From positions 1 to 32,288 of the forward strand of contig JAFMCK010000006.1 of the NCBI GenBank assembly GCA_017857825.1: DNA of 32,288 nt. The letters are read 5' to 3'. Positions 9,122-17,573 of this stretch are shown in pieces. Source of the stretch: Rhodospirillales bacterium (GTDB lineage: Bacteria > Pseudomonadota > Alphaproteobacteria > Rhodospirillales > Casp-alpha2). The stretch's first letter is position 1. Every line of letters begins with the position of its first letter. A program made the translations under genes and the position numbers. The notes under the pieces were generated by a model. The model was not told the DNA's origin. It worked only from the letters and a program-made list of their open reading frames with translations, and did no database searches.

Positions 9122-9129
9122 TTAGCTGG
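9122..9129 (+). repeat. Target-site duplication, right copy (TTAGCTGG)
   Basis: Matches 8396..8403. Confidence 0.88.
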
Positions 9130-9243
9130 TACTTTTTACTAGTTGTATGCAACGAAGGCATAGTTACTTATTGGGACGTCTGTCTGGAGTTCGGGCATTT
9201 AACAGGGGGAGTTAGATTATTGAGAGCCCTGATCACGATTTCT

Positions 9244-9612
9244 ATGAAGTCTCCGCTAATTATTTGTGTCGTGCTGGGCTTGGCCGGTTGTGCCGCGCAG
9301 GCGAACACCGGCGGGAACACTGCCGCACCTATCACGTCGCCGGCGTATGGGCCGCAATCAAAAGTATCGGTGTTTATTCGCGGCCTTGATGACACGGCCG
9401 CGTCGTCGCTCGTTCAAGAATTGATTCAGGATCAATCCTGCCGACCGCTCCGCGTCGTCGAACGCTCTTTCGGCTATTTGGAGGTGGCGTGTAATTCGGT
9501 GGACGGCGCCGGGCGCGTCGCGAATGCGTTCCAGTCCGTTGCCAAGCAGATGGGGATCGACCTCTCTGCTTCTCACTCGGGCGATCAAGTATTGATGAGG
9601 AAGATAGACTGA
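9244..9612 (+). CDS. Small lipoprotein
   Basis: MKSPLIICVVLGLAGCAAQANTG lipobox (LAGC). Track ORF 8971..9612 begins inside the IS, so ATG 9244 preferred. Overlaps next start (9612). Confidence 0.75.
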   Translation: MKSPLIICVVLGLAGCAAQANTGGNTAAPITSPAYGPQSKVSVFIRGLDDTAASSLVQELIQDQSCRPLRVVERSFGYLEVACNSVDGAGRVANAFQSVAKQMGIDLSASHSGDQVLMRKID

Positions 9613-10781
9613 TGCGTGTGATTTTCGCCAAGCTGGGATTTTCGCTGGCAATGTTGATCGTGGCAGCTGCGCCTGTAAGCGCGGCCCCGATCGAGAAGGC
9701 ATATTTCGCCGGTTTTGCGTTCATTTCCGACAATGTGGACGTCGGCGTCCGTTTTCCCTTTTCATATCAGATTTCTGAGAGCACGCCTGACAACGAACAA
9801 GATGTCCTTCAGGCGGAATTGATGAAGCGCTTGCGTGCGAATATGCCGGAAGGTTTTGAACTCGACTTCAACCAGTCTAATGACCCGGGTGCCATAACAC
9901 TCGCGTTCGCTCTTGATTGGGAAAACGTCTCGATCGTTCAGTATGGTGATGACTACAAAGTTTCGATCGATCTACACGCTCAAATATTAGCCTTCGACTT
10001 TGCTGAGAAAAAAATTATCGCTGCGCATCCGATTAGTATTCAGTTACGTGACGGTTCGAAAGAAAAGCCGACGGAGGAATATTTGGAGCGACGCGTTCGT
10101 GAGATGTACCTGACGAACATTCATGGCATAAATATTTTCGACGAGTTTGTTGCAAGGCTCAAAAATCTTGTCATCAAAGAGAAATACAGGAATTACATTC
10201 AGTTGGTGAACGTCGACCTAACGGATCGGGCGGCGAAAAAAGTGACCGAAATTTCACCCCTACGCGAAAGCGCGTTCAAGGGCTTTGTTGGTCAGCATTT
10301 CACGAAATTCCTTTCGGTAAACCAAGATGTCGCCGTGCTCCCTTTCTCCAAGGGGCAGGCGATTGGTGGTGCTATGGCCGCGAGATTTGCCGATGGATCC
10401 GTTTTTAGTTTTCAGTTGCCAGAGCCCGACTACCAGATGGAAATCGAATACACGGGTTTTGCAAGTAAGCAACTTGGTAAAAACGAAGTCAAAGAGAAGT
10501 GGCTGTATGTAACTGGCTATAGTCTCGAAGTGTCAGAGCCTCTGTCAGGCCGGAAGTATCTAAGTGGCTCGTTTCGTAACAGTACTATTGTGACAAAGAT
10601 CGCGAACGATACGAAGGGTGATCCCTGGTCATATTACCAGCAGGTGTTTTTTGAGTTATCGAACGGCTTAACAAAACAGATTTCCGAACGTTCGTCAGAC
10701 TGGTTTTCCAAACGGACGAAGACCGAGAATATTTTGGAACAACTAAAAGCTTTTGAAGGGATATTGGAGCGGTGCAGATGA
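9612..10781 (+). CDS. Secreted protein of unknown function
   Basis: 389 aa; signal peptide MRVIFAKLGFSLAMLIVAAAPVSAAP; internal VNQDVAVLPFSKG. Confidence 0.7.
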   Translation: MRVIFAKLGFSLAMLIVAAAPVSAAPIEKAYFAGFAFISDNVDVGVRFPFSYQISESTPDNEQDVLQAELMKRLRANMPEGFELDFNQSNDPGAITLAFALDWENVSIVQYGDDYKVSIDLHAQILAFDFAEKKIIAAHPISIQLRDGSKEKPTEEYLERRVREMYLTNIHGINIFDEFVARLKNLVIKEKYRNYIQLVNVDLTDRAAKKVTEISPLRESAFKGFVGQHFTKFLSVNQDVAVLPFSKGQAIGGAMAARFADGSVFSFQLPEPDYQMEIEYTGFASKQLGKNEVKEKWLYVTGYSLEVSEPLSGRKYLSGSFRNSTIVTKIANDTKGDPWSYYQQVFFELSNGLTKQISERSSDWFSKRTKTENILEQLKAFEGILERCR

Positions 10782-11872
10782 TACGAATTTTGACGATAAG
10801 CCTGTGTTTGATGATTTTGGCGGTTTCCGGCGTTTCCGCGCAGGAAGTGAAAGTTAAGGGCAAAGCCACCACGAAATACGAAGGCGGCTTGTTTTCGAGC
10901 AGCCCAAGCGCCGAAATGAAGGCAAAAACCATCGAAGCCGCGAAGGCTGCGGCATGGAAGCGCTATACGGCCTCATTCAACGCCGCAAAGAAGCGCTCCT
11001 ACGAGGCAATGGAGCCCCAGTTCCTGGGTTCGTTGGACGATTACATCGTGGATTACAGCATAATCGATGAGATGTCCGACGAGTCTAGCAGCTCCTACAA
11101 CGTCGTTATTCGTATGAGTGTTGACGGTGGGGCGGTGGATTCCATGCTCAATTCGAATTCCGCTGCCGGTGCGCAGATGGGCGAAGGGAGTTACTTTGCG
11201 TTCGTCTTCGTTGCGCGTGAGGCCGCGGCTCGCACGTCGTTCAAGGCGAAAGAAACCAACATCAGCATGGCGGAAGCACAAGCGAAGTCGAAAGAGTCGA
11301 TCGCCAGCAGTGGCGGGACCACGGTCTCTGGCGCATCGGGCAAGTCGATGGCTAAAACCGTCACCGGGGGTAGCACGGTTCGTAAAGCCGATAAGGTTCA
11401 GTACCGCGCCTCGAGCTCGTCCGATATCAACGCCAAGATAAGCGAACAACTGACGGTCGCCGGCTTTGAGGTTGTCGATTATGGGGACGTCGTGAGCGAA
11501 TGCGGCGGCGCCGAACCGGCCGTTATCGCCGATGAGTTTTCGGTCGCCGACTCGGTGACGCGTCAAACCCGCAAACTGGCGATCGATGGTGCGCGCGATT
11601 GCGAGGTAAATTTCTTCGCGCTCGGGACCATGGACGTTGGCGTGAATGACATCGACCCGGTGAGCGGGCTGCAGCGTGTTTACGTTTCTGTGCGGGGTGA
11701 AGTTTGGAACATCGCCAAACGCCTGCCGAAAAAGGTCGCATCCGTCGGGCCGGTCCAATTTTCCGGATTGGGTCCCGACGCCGATGTGGCGCGTCGAAAT
11801 GCTCTTTCCCTCGCGGGGGAGCAGGCTGGATCGATTATCGTCGATCAAATGAACATGAAGAATCTACGTTAA
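10778..11872 (+). CDS. Secreted protein, LPP20/FlgT-N-like modules at both ends
   Basis: Signal peptide MIRILTISLCLMILAVSGVSAQ then VKVKGKATTKYEGG...AEMKAKTIEAAKAAAWKRY; C-terminal VGPVQFSGLGPDADVARRNALSLAGEQAGSIIVDQM. ATG 10778 overlaps upstream stop. Confidence 0.72.
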   Translation: MIRILTISLCLMILAVSGVSAQEVKVKGKATTKYEGGLFSSSPSAEMKAKTIEAAKAAAWKRYTASFNAAKKRSYEAMEPQFLGSLDDYIVDYSIIDEMSDESSSSYNVVIRMSVDGGAVDSMLNSNSAAGAQMGEGSYFAFVFVAREAAARTSFKAKETNISMAEAQAKSKESIASSGGTTVSGASGKSMAKTVTGGSTVRKADKVQYRASSSSDINAKISEQLTVAGFEVVDYGDVVSECGGAEPAVIADEFSVADSVTRQTRKLAIDGARDCEVNFFALGTMDVGVNDIDPVSGLQRVYVSVRGEVWNIAKRLPKKVASVGPVQFSGLGPDADVARRNALSLAGEQAGSIIVDQMNMKNLR

Positions 11873-11895
11873 GCACTAACCATTAATCACGAATC

Positions 11896-12588
11896 ATGAT
11901 GAGGAGATCTAAAAGAATGAGAAGACTTAGGAAAATAGTGTCGACGGCTTTCGTGGCGGTGTTTTTGTCGGCAACGGCCGGCTGCGTCACGGTCCCGGGT
12001 ATGAAATCCGGCGGCGCCGTGGATGTCGATGGTCTGGTCGGCCAGGGGAACGGCATCGTTGAGCGTTATCAGTCCGCGTTGACGAACCTTTTGCAAGCGC
12101 AGGAGCTTCTGTCTGTTGCCCTCGGCATCAAAAACGCCGGTGATCGCTCTGCTGAGACGGCCAAGCTTTTGGCCGGTGGAATTGTCGATGACGAAACTCT
12201 CGAAAAGGCGACCGCAGTTACCGAAGAAAACAACAAGCTGATCGCCGCCAAAATTGCTGAGGGCAGCAACTTGGATGCTGAAAGTAAACAGAAGTATGGC
12301 GAGGCCGTCCCTTATTACTCTAAGGGCACGCTCGATGGTGCACTTTTGGTGAAAGATGCCGCTGACTATGTCACCAGCATTTCCTCGTCGAGCAGTCAGC
12401 TCGTGTCGGATCCGGCAATGTTGGGCAAGCTGAAAGAAGGTGCAGCGGCCGGTGTCTTCGTCGGCACGAAACTGCCGGGGCTGATCAACGAATGGTACGA
12501 CAACACGAAAACCCTGATCACGTTCGGTCAGGAAAACGACATCGACGTCAGCAAAGCGACTGACGTCATGGAGCAGATCGAATTGTAA
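11896..12588 (+). CDS. Lipoprotein, paralogue of the following gene
   Basis: 230 aa; lipobox SATAGC; C-terminal tail EWYDNTKTLITFGQENDIDVSKATDVMEQIEL shared with the 12678..13583 ORF. Confidence 0.78.
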   Translation: MMRRSKRMRRLRKIVSTAFVAVFLSATAGCVTVPGMKSGGAVDVDGLVGQGNGIVERYQSALTNLLQAQELLSVALGIKNAGDRSAETAKLLAGGIVDDETLEKATAVTEENNKLIAAKIAEGSNLDAESKQKYGEAVPYYSKGTLDGALLVKDAADYVTSISSSSSQLVSDPAMLGKLKEGAAAGVFVGTKLPGLINEWYDNTKTLITFGQENDIDVSKATDVMEQIEL

Positions 12589-12595
12589 TAACGCG

Positions 12596-12635
12596 TGCCG
12601 GCAGCGTCATTGGGCGCTGTCGGCATCTCTTTTTT
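12596..12635 (+). terminator. Rho-independent terminator
   Basis: TGCCGGCAGCG-tcattggg-CGCTGTCGGCA stem (one G.U) followed by TCTCTTTTTT. Confidence 0.8.
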
Positions 12636-12695
12636 GCGCGCTTTTATAATTTTATTTATTTTTTTGGAAAATTCACGATGAGGGGAACCGGGGCT

Positions 12696-13583
12696 ATGAA
12701 GAAAGAAACAGCAGTGAATAAAAAGACCAACACCACTCTTGGAAGGTTGGGGCGAGGGGCAGCACTGTCCGCTCTTGTTGTGTCTTTGAGCGCCTGCCAA
12801 ACGATGGAGAATTTGGACAAGCAACTCACCAGTGTGGGCAACTCCATGCAAAGTGGCATGAAGGGGGTCATTTCGAGTGACGAAACCTCAAGCACATCGG
12901 CGCGCAAAACGTCGGTGAATGACTCATTGAACAGTTCTCAAACGCAAGAGACGGCCTCGATCTCGGGCGCTGCGCGCGCATCGGAACCTCCGAAGGAAGG
13001 CGCCGGTGAAATTACGGCCGATGTAGACACCAATAACCGGATCGTCCGGCGCTATCAGGCGGCATTGGTGTTGATGCTGCAGGCACAAACGATTTTGCAG
13101 GAAGCGCTCAAGATCGATGTTGATCGGCAAAAAGTAGAGGCTACAGCAGAGTTACTGGCGGGTGGTATCGCGGATAAAAGCGAGTTGGAGAGCGCGACGG
13201 CCCTGACCGCGGAAAACGATGCGCTGATCCGTGAAAAGCTCGATGCCGGCGTAAAGCTCGATGAACAAGGCCGTGAAAAGTATGCCGAGGCTTTGCCGGT
13301 CTATGCCTTGGGCACGCTGAACTCATCGTTGATCGTGCCCGAGGTGCTGGCATATGCAAACGAGGTGCAATCGACGATCAGCCAGATCAGCAGCAATCCG
13401 CTGATGGCATTCCGTGCCGTGTCTTTGGCGCAGGGTGCGGTGTCCGGTTTGTACGTTGCGTCCGAGCTGCCGACGTTGGTCAGCAAATGGTATGACAACA
13501 CCTCGACATTGATCACGTTCGGCCAAGAAAACGAGGTTGACGTGTCGGACGCCGAAGACGCGATGGAACAAGTTGAACTGTAA
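12696..13583 (+). CDS. Lipoprotein, paralogue of the preceding gene
   Basis: Track ORF 12678..13583 (301 aa); lipobox LVVSLSAC; ATG 12696 or 12678 both possible. Aligns with the preceding protein over its C-terminal ~180 aa. Confidence 0.75.
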   Translation: MKKETAVNKKTNTTLGRLGRGAALSALVVSLSACQTMENLDKQLTSVGNSMQSGMKGVISSDETSSTSARKTSVNDSLNSSQTQETASISGAARASEPPKEGAGEITADVDTNNRIVRRYQAALVLMLQAQTILQEALKIDVDRQKVEATAELLAGGIADKSELESATALTAENDALIREKLDAGVKLDEQGREKYAEALPVYALGTLNSSLIVPEVLAYANEVQSTISQISSNPLMAFRAVSLAQGAVSGLYVASELPTLVSKWYDNTSTLITFGQENEVDVSDAEDAMEQVEL

Positions 13584-13591
13584 ATCGGTCT

Positions 13592-13613
13592 CCTCTGTGC
13601 CATGGCGCAGAGG
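13592..13613 (+). other. Stem-loop just after the second lipoprotein gene
   Basis: CCTCTGTGCC-at-GGCGCAGAGG, 10-bp arms with one wobble; no T-tract. Confidence 0.45.
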
Positions 13614-13646
13614 CATCTTACTGAACGTGGGCGTTGGAGATTGAAA

Positions 13647-14924
13647 ATGCGGTTGTTCGTTGGCGTAGTTGCTTATGTGTTGTGCGGTTTTTTATGGACC
13701 GCACCGGCGCAGGCCCAAATCGAATATGTCACTGTCAGCTCGCAAGGGAGCGGGCCAACGCTTAGTGATGCCATTTACGACGGGATCAGAATGGCGATTG
13801 AGCAGGTGAACGGCGCGCAGGTTGCCGCACAGACCTCACTTGCGACATCGCAGGTAAGCACGTCGAGTGAGAGCGGCGATTCCTATGCGGCATCCGAAGC
13901 TTTCGCACAGGCGGTGACGTCGCAGACAAAGGGCACGGTCAGGGAATATCGGATCGTCAGCAGCGGTGTCGACCCCGCGCTCGGCAATCTGACAACCGTG
14001 GACCTTGAAGTCGTGGTGGCAAAGTTCAAACGCTCGGCACAGTTAAACCGCAAGCGTCTTGCCGTCATGCCGTTCCGTATCGATCCCAGCATCTCGGCTA
14101 GAAACGGCGATATCATCGGCGAGGCATTCGGCCAGAGCCTGATTACGTTCCTCACACAGACCCGTAAATTTGCGTTGCTGGATCGCGATTATCTGGCCGA
14201 ACAGCAAGCCGAACTCGGCATCGTGACATCCGGCCAAACGCCGATTGAGGAATTGGCCAAACTCGGTCAGATGGTCAGCGCCGATATGGTGCTTGTCGGA
14301 ACCATCACAAAAGCTGCAACGCGTAAAAATACCATTTCATCGTCGATTACCGGTGTTTCGCGCACCACCTATATCGGCAATATAGGTGTATCGTATCGCG
14401 TCATCGACGCCGCGACAGGTCAGATCAAGTGGGCTGACACCTATGCGTCCAGTACCGAATCCGGCGCCGCCGGTGGTGTGCTGACCAAATTATCGCAGCG
14501 CGCTGCCGGTGAAATTGGCGAGAAAGTTCTGAACGCGATCTATCCGGTCACGGTCGCCGCTGCATCGGGTAACGAGTTGGTGCTTGGTCAGGGCGGTCGC
14601 ACGATCGAGGTTGGACAGCGTTTTAAGCTGATCATGCTTGGGCAAACCATCCAAGATAAGCATACCGGCGAATCGCTGGGCGCCGAAGAAATCATCGTTG
14701 GCGAAATTGAAATCGTTTCGGTAACCCCGAAGCAATCACGCGCGCGCGTGGTCAAGGCCGACAGCGATCCCTTTGCATTGATCGCAACCAACGAATTCAT
14801 TGTGCGGCCGATGGATAAAGTGAAGGCACGTGCGCAAGCAAAGGCTAAACAAGCCAAACAGGTCGAAAAAGAAATCGATGCTGGTTTCGAATCCTTCGAA
14901 AAAGAAAATTCTGAGCAGTGGTAA
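13647..14924 (+). CDS. CsgG-like protein with FlgT-N/LPP20-like N-terminus
   Basis: Signal peptide MRLFVGVVAYVLCGFLWTAPAQAQ; RKRLAVMPFRID...FGQSLITFLTQTRKFALLDRDYLAEQQAELGI...GQMVSADMVLVGTITKA...VSYRVIDAATGQIKWADTY is a CsgG-type pattern. ATG 13647 preferred over 13602. Confidence 0.82.
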   Translation: MRLFVGVVAYVLCGFLWTAPAQAQIEYVTVSSQGSGPTLSDAIYDGIRMAIEQVNGAQVAAQTSLATSQVSTSSESGDSYAASEAFAQAVTSQTKGTVREYRIVSSGVDPALGNLTTVDLEVVVAKFKRSAQLNRKRLAVMPFRIDPSISARNGDIIGEAFGQSLITFLTQTRKFALLDRDYLAEQQAELGIVTSGQTPIEELAKLGQMVSADMVLVGTITKAATRKNTISSSITGVSRTTYIGNIGVSYRVIDAATGQIKWADTYASSTESGAAGGVLTKLSQRAAGEIGEKVLNAIYPVTVAAASGNELVLGQGGRTIEVGQRFKLIMLGQTIQDKHTGESLGAEEIIVGEIEIVSVTPKQSRARVVKADSDPFALIATNEFIVRPMDKVKARAQAKAKQAKQVEKEIDAGFESFEKENSEQW

Positions 14925-14933
14925 GGTGATGAC

Positions 14934-16358
14934 ATGAACATTTACAAAAACCTTTTGAAGACATCTTCGGCGCTTTTTGTTGGCGTGACGATGGTCGGTA
15001 TATCGTCTTTTGCGCATGCGGATTTGCTTGCCGATGCGGCGAAGGATGAGACTATTCGTCAAGAGGCCGGCAATATAGAAGTCATTGAGTCTTTGGAAAT
15101 GGCTGGTTCCGCTTGTGAAGATTGGGCGAGCAGCAAAGGGTGGACGCTTGGTAACAACCAAAAAAGCGATGGTACGCCTTTCTTCATCTCGACGGGGACA
15201 GGCACGATCAGCGCACCGCTGGGGCATCAGAACTATATCAATGATCGCCAGAACGCGTATGAAAAAGCAGTGCTGAACGCAAAGGCAGAGTTGGTCAAAT
15301 ATATGAACAACTCCATTCAACAGGATCTGACGCTTGCGACGTCCCAAGGCACCTTCTCTGCAGAGCCGATCCGGACCTCGCAAAACACGCCGGCAAAGCC
15401 CGACGAGCCCGCCGAACACGGCTGGGAAACTGCCTATAATAAAACGTTGCGCCTGCTACACGCGGAACTCGACAAACAGTTGGGCGATCGCGGAGTCGAC
15501 CTAAATCCAGAGCCTACAGAAGAAGAAAAACGCGCAGCCGAAGAGGCAGCGCGGGAAATTTTTGCTACTGAAGAATTTCGTCAACTGATCACGGCTACGG
15601 CAAAATCGCAGCTGAAGGGCGTCCGTCGGATGTTCGTTCAGGAAGAAGTTTCGCCGAACGAAAAGCAGGGATCGATCTGTGTCGTGATACTTGGCTCGCC
15701 GAAAACGATGGCGATGGCAGATGCGATTATGACGGGGAACCCTAATATCGCTCCCACGGGTTATTTCGGAAAGCCGATCAGCGAGCAGATTCCGGACAAG
15801 AAAACCCCAGAGGGCCTCAAGGAACTGATGACGTCTTATGGTGTTCAAATGGTTCGCGACGAAGTCGGGGAATTCCATTTAATTACCTACGCTCAAGCCG
15901 GTTCTCCATCGACCAACAAAATGCTGATGGCCAATGCCAAGAAAATAGCGACGTCCCGTGCGCAGGGGACTTTGGCAAGTTTTGCAAAGGAGCATACAGC
16001 TGTTACGTCACGCACCGAAAATGCTTCGTCGGCTAAGACATACGCCGACTCGATGGAGGAAATCGACTACGAGGGCGGAGCTGCGCTCGAAGAAGTCATT
16101 AAGTCGACCACACCTATGGTTGACATTCAGGGTGCACGCGTCCGTTCAAGCTGGGCTGCAAAGCACCCGGTCACCAAACAAATTGTTGTCGGTGTGATCT
16201 ATCAGTGGTCGCCGGGGTCTGCCGTTGCCGCAAGGCAATTGCAGAACAATATCAATCAGACGGCGCGACCGGCGGGCGGTGCTCCGGCGAGCGCCGTCAA
16301 CACGGGGCAAGGCTTCCAGGGGTCTGCCTCGCGCGGCTCCAGCGAGTCGGATTTTTGA
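14934..16358 (+). CDS. Secreted protein of unknown function, LPP20-like N-terminal module
   Basis: 474 aa; signal peptide ...TMVGISSFAHA; INDRQNAYEKAVLNAKAELVKYMNNSIQ. Confidence 0.72.
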   Translation: MNIYKNLLKTSSALFVGVTMVGISSFAHADLLADAAKDETIRQEAGNIEVIESLEMAGSACEDWASSKGWTLGNNQKSDGTPFFISTGTGTISAPLGHQNYINDRQNAYEKAVLNAKAELVKYMNNSIQQDLTLATSQGTFSAEPIRTSQNTPAKPDEPAEHGWETAYNKTLRLLHAELDKQLGDRGVDLNPEPTEEEKRAAEEAAREIFATEEFRQLITATAKSQLKGVRRMFVQEEVSPNEKQGSICVVILGSPKTMAMADAIMTGNPNIAPTGYFGKPISEQIPDKKTPEGLKELMTSYGVQMVRDEVGEFHLITYAQAGSPSTNKMLMANAKKIATSRAQGTLASFAKEHTAVTSRTENASSAKTYADSMEEIDYEGGAALEEVIKSTTPMVDIQGARVRSSWAAKHPVTKQIVVGVIYQWSPGSAVAARQLQNNINQTARPAGGAPASAVNTGQGFQGSASRGSSESDF

Positions 16359-16391
16359 TTGATCGGTCACGTCGTTAAGAGCGTTCGGCCT

Positions 16392-17573
16392 ATGCGTCTC
16401 ATTTGCTGTATGGCACTGTTGTTGCTTTTTGTGCCATCGGCAAATGCAGGCGAGGCTGACGTTCGCGAACTCTCGGATGCCTATGAGGTCTCGGTAACGG
16501 TCCGTCAGACGGCGCACGGCGCGAGCAGAACCAGACGCCTTGCGCTTGATCTTGCGCAAGACAAGTTGATGACTTGGCTGCAAACCAAAAACTTGGCGTG
16601 GCCGGATGACATTCGCCAAGAAGACCGCTCGTTTTTCTTGGATTTATATCGTCGCGGCGTCGCCACCCGCGGCGCGTTTGGGCAGTCCGATTTATTGCGG
16701 TCCGAACAAGACGGTGCGGCATCGCGCTTCACGTTTCGCATATCGAAAAACGGTATCCGCATTCCGCAACCGCAATGGCCCGAGGTTTTTTCTGGCGTCG
16801 TCAACTTGACCCGGCAGCCCGGCAAAGTATCGGTGCTGACACACCTCGAACTTGCCGAGCGATATCCGAGAGAAATTCCTCACCAGCCCGTCGTTCAGCG
16901 CATCAAATCTGAAATCGGCGTTCGGTTTCTCCAGTTTATAACCGGCGCGGATGTGGCGTACGCCGGCAATGCGGGTGCGCTCGAAAGCATTCCGGGCAAC
17001 ACGTTGCAACTCGCAAAGGCCTTGGCCGACCAGCCCTACAACACCGATCTTTCCTTCCTTTTGATCGGAAAGCTGCGGGGTACGGCATTGCGCGCTGTGC
17101 TGTGTCGGATCACGAACCAAGCACAGCGCGGGAGTAAATTATCACCTGCATATCCTCCAATTCGGGATTTCGGCGTGGACGCTTGCGGTTCGTCGGCATC
17201 GATATTTGAAAACGGCGTCAGTGACGGTCAAATTGAAGATATGCGCGAAGACATCGAAGATGCGAAATTACCGATGCGCGGGTTCGCATATGATGTCGCT
17301 GCGAGTTTCGGCGAACTGCCGGTGATTTTGCAGGCGCGTACTGCCACCGATCCTGAGAAAGCATGCAGACCGCTCGGCCTGGAAGTCTGTTTTCAGGCAT
17401 TTAACACTCGTCCATCTGTCGCCTTGGCAAGTCAGTTGGCAGAGATGTCGGCCGAGGCTGGCTATGGTTTCCTTGCGACGGCTTTTACTTGGCAGGTTTG
17501 GCTATGGAATGGCCGGCGCGACGAGATGCCTAAAGCATTTAGTTGGTCATACCCGGACCCGAATGCCGGGTGA
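16392..17573 (+). CDS. Secreted protein of unknown function
   Basis: Track ORF 16359..17573; signal peptide from ATG 16392 (MRLICCMALLLLFVPSANAG), then YEVSVTVRQTAHGASRTRRLALDLAQDKLMTWL. Confidence 0.7.
   Translation: MRLICCMALLLLFVPSANAGEADVRELSDAYEVSVTVRQTAHGASRTRRLALDLAQDKLMTWLQTKNLAWPDDIRQEDRSFFLDLYRRGVATRGAFGQSDLLRSEQDGAASRFTFRISKNGIRIPQPQWPEVFSGVVNLTRQPGKVSVLTHLELAERYPREIPHQPVVQRIKSEIGVRFLQFITGADVAYAGNAGALESIPGNTLQLAKALADQPYNTDLSFLLIGKLRGTALRAVLCRITNQAQRGSKLSPAYPPIRDFGVDACGSSASIFENGVSDGQIEDMREDIEDAKLPMRGFAYDVAASFGELPVILQARTATDPEKACRPLGLEVCFQAFNTRPSVALASQLAEMSAEAGYGFLATAFTWQVWLWNGRRDEMPKAFSWSYPDPNAG

Noticed and set aside
8971-9612. Track start of the lipoprotein ORF at 8971
   Set aside because: The 5' part runs antisense through the transposase gene and across the IS end; a lipoprotein signal starts at ATG 9244.
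10973-11848. 291-aa minus-strand ORF
   Set aside because: Antisense to the 10778..11872 secreted-protein gene, which has a signal peptide and start/stop coupling; the antisense product has shadow-like composition.
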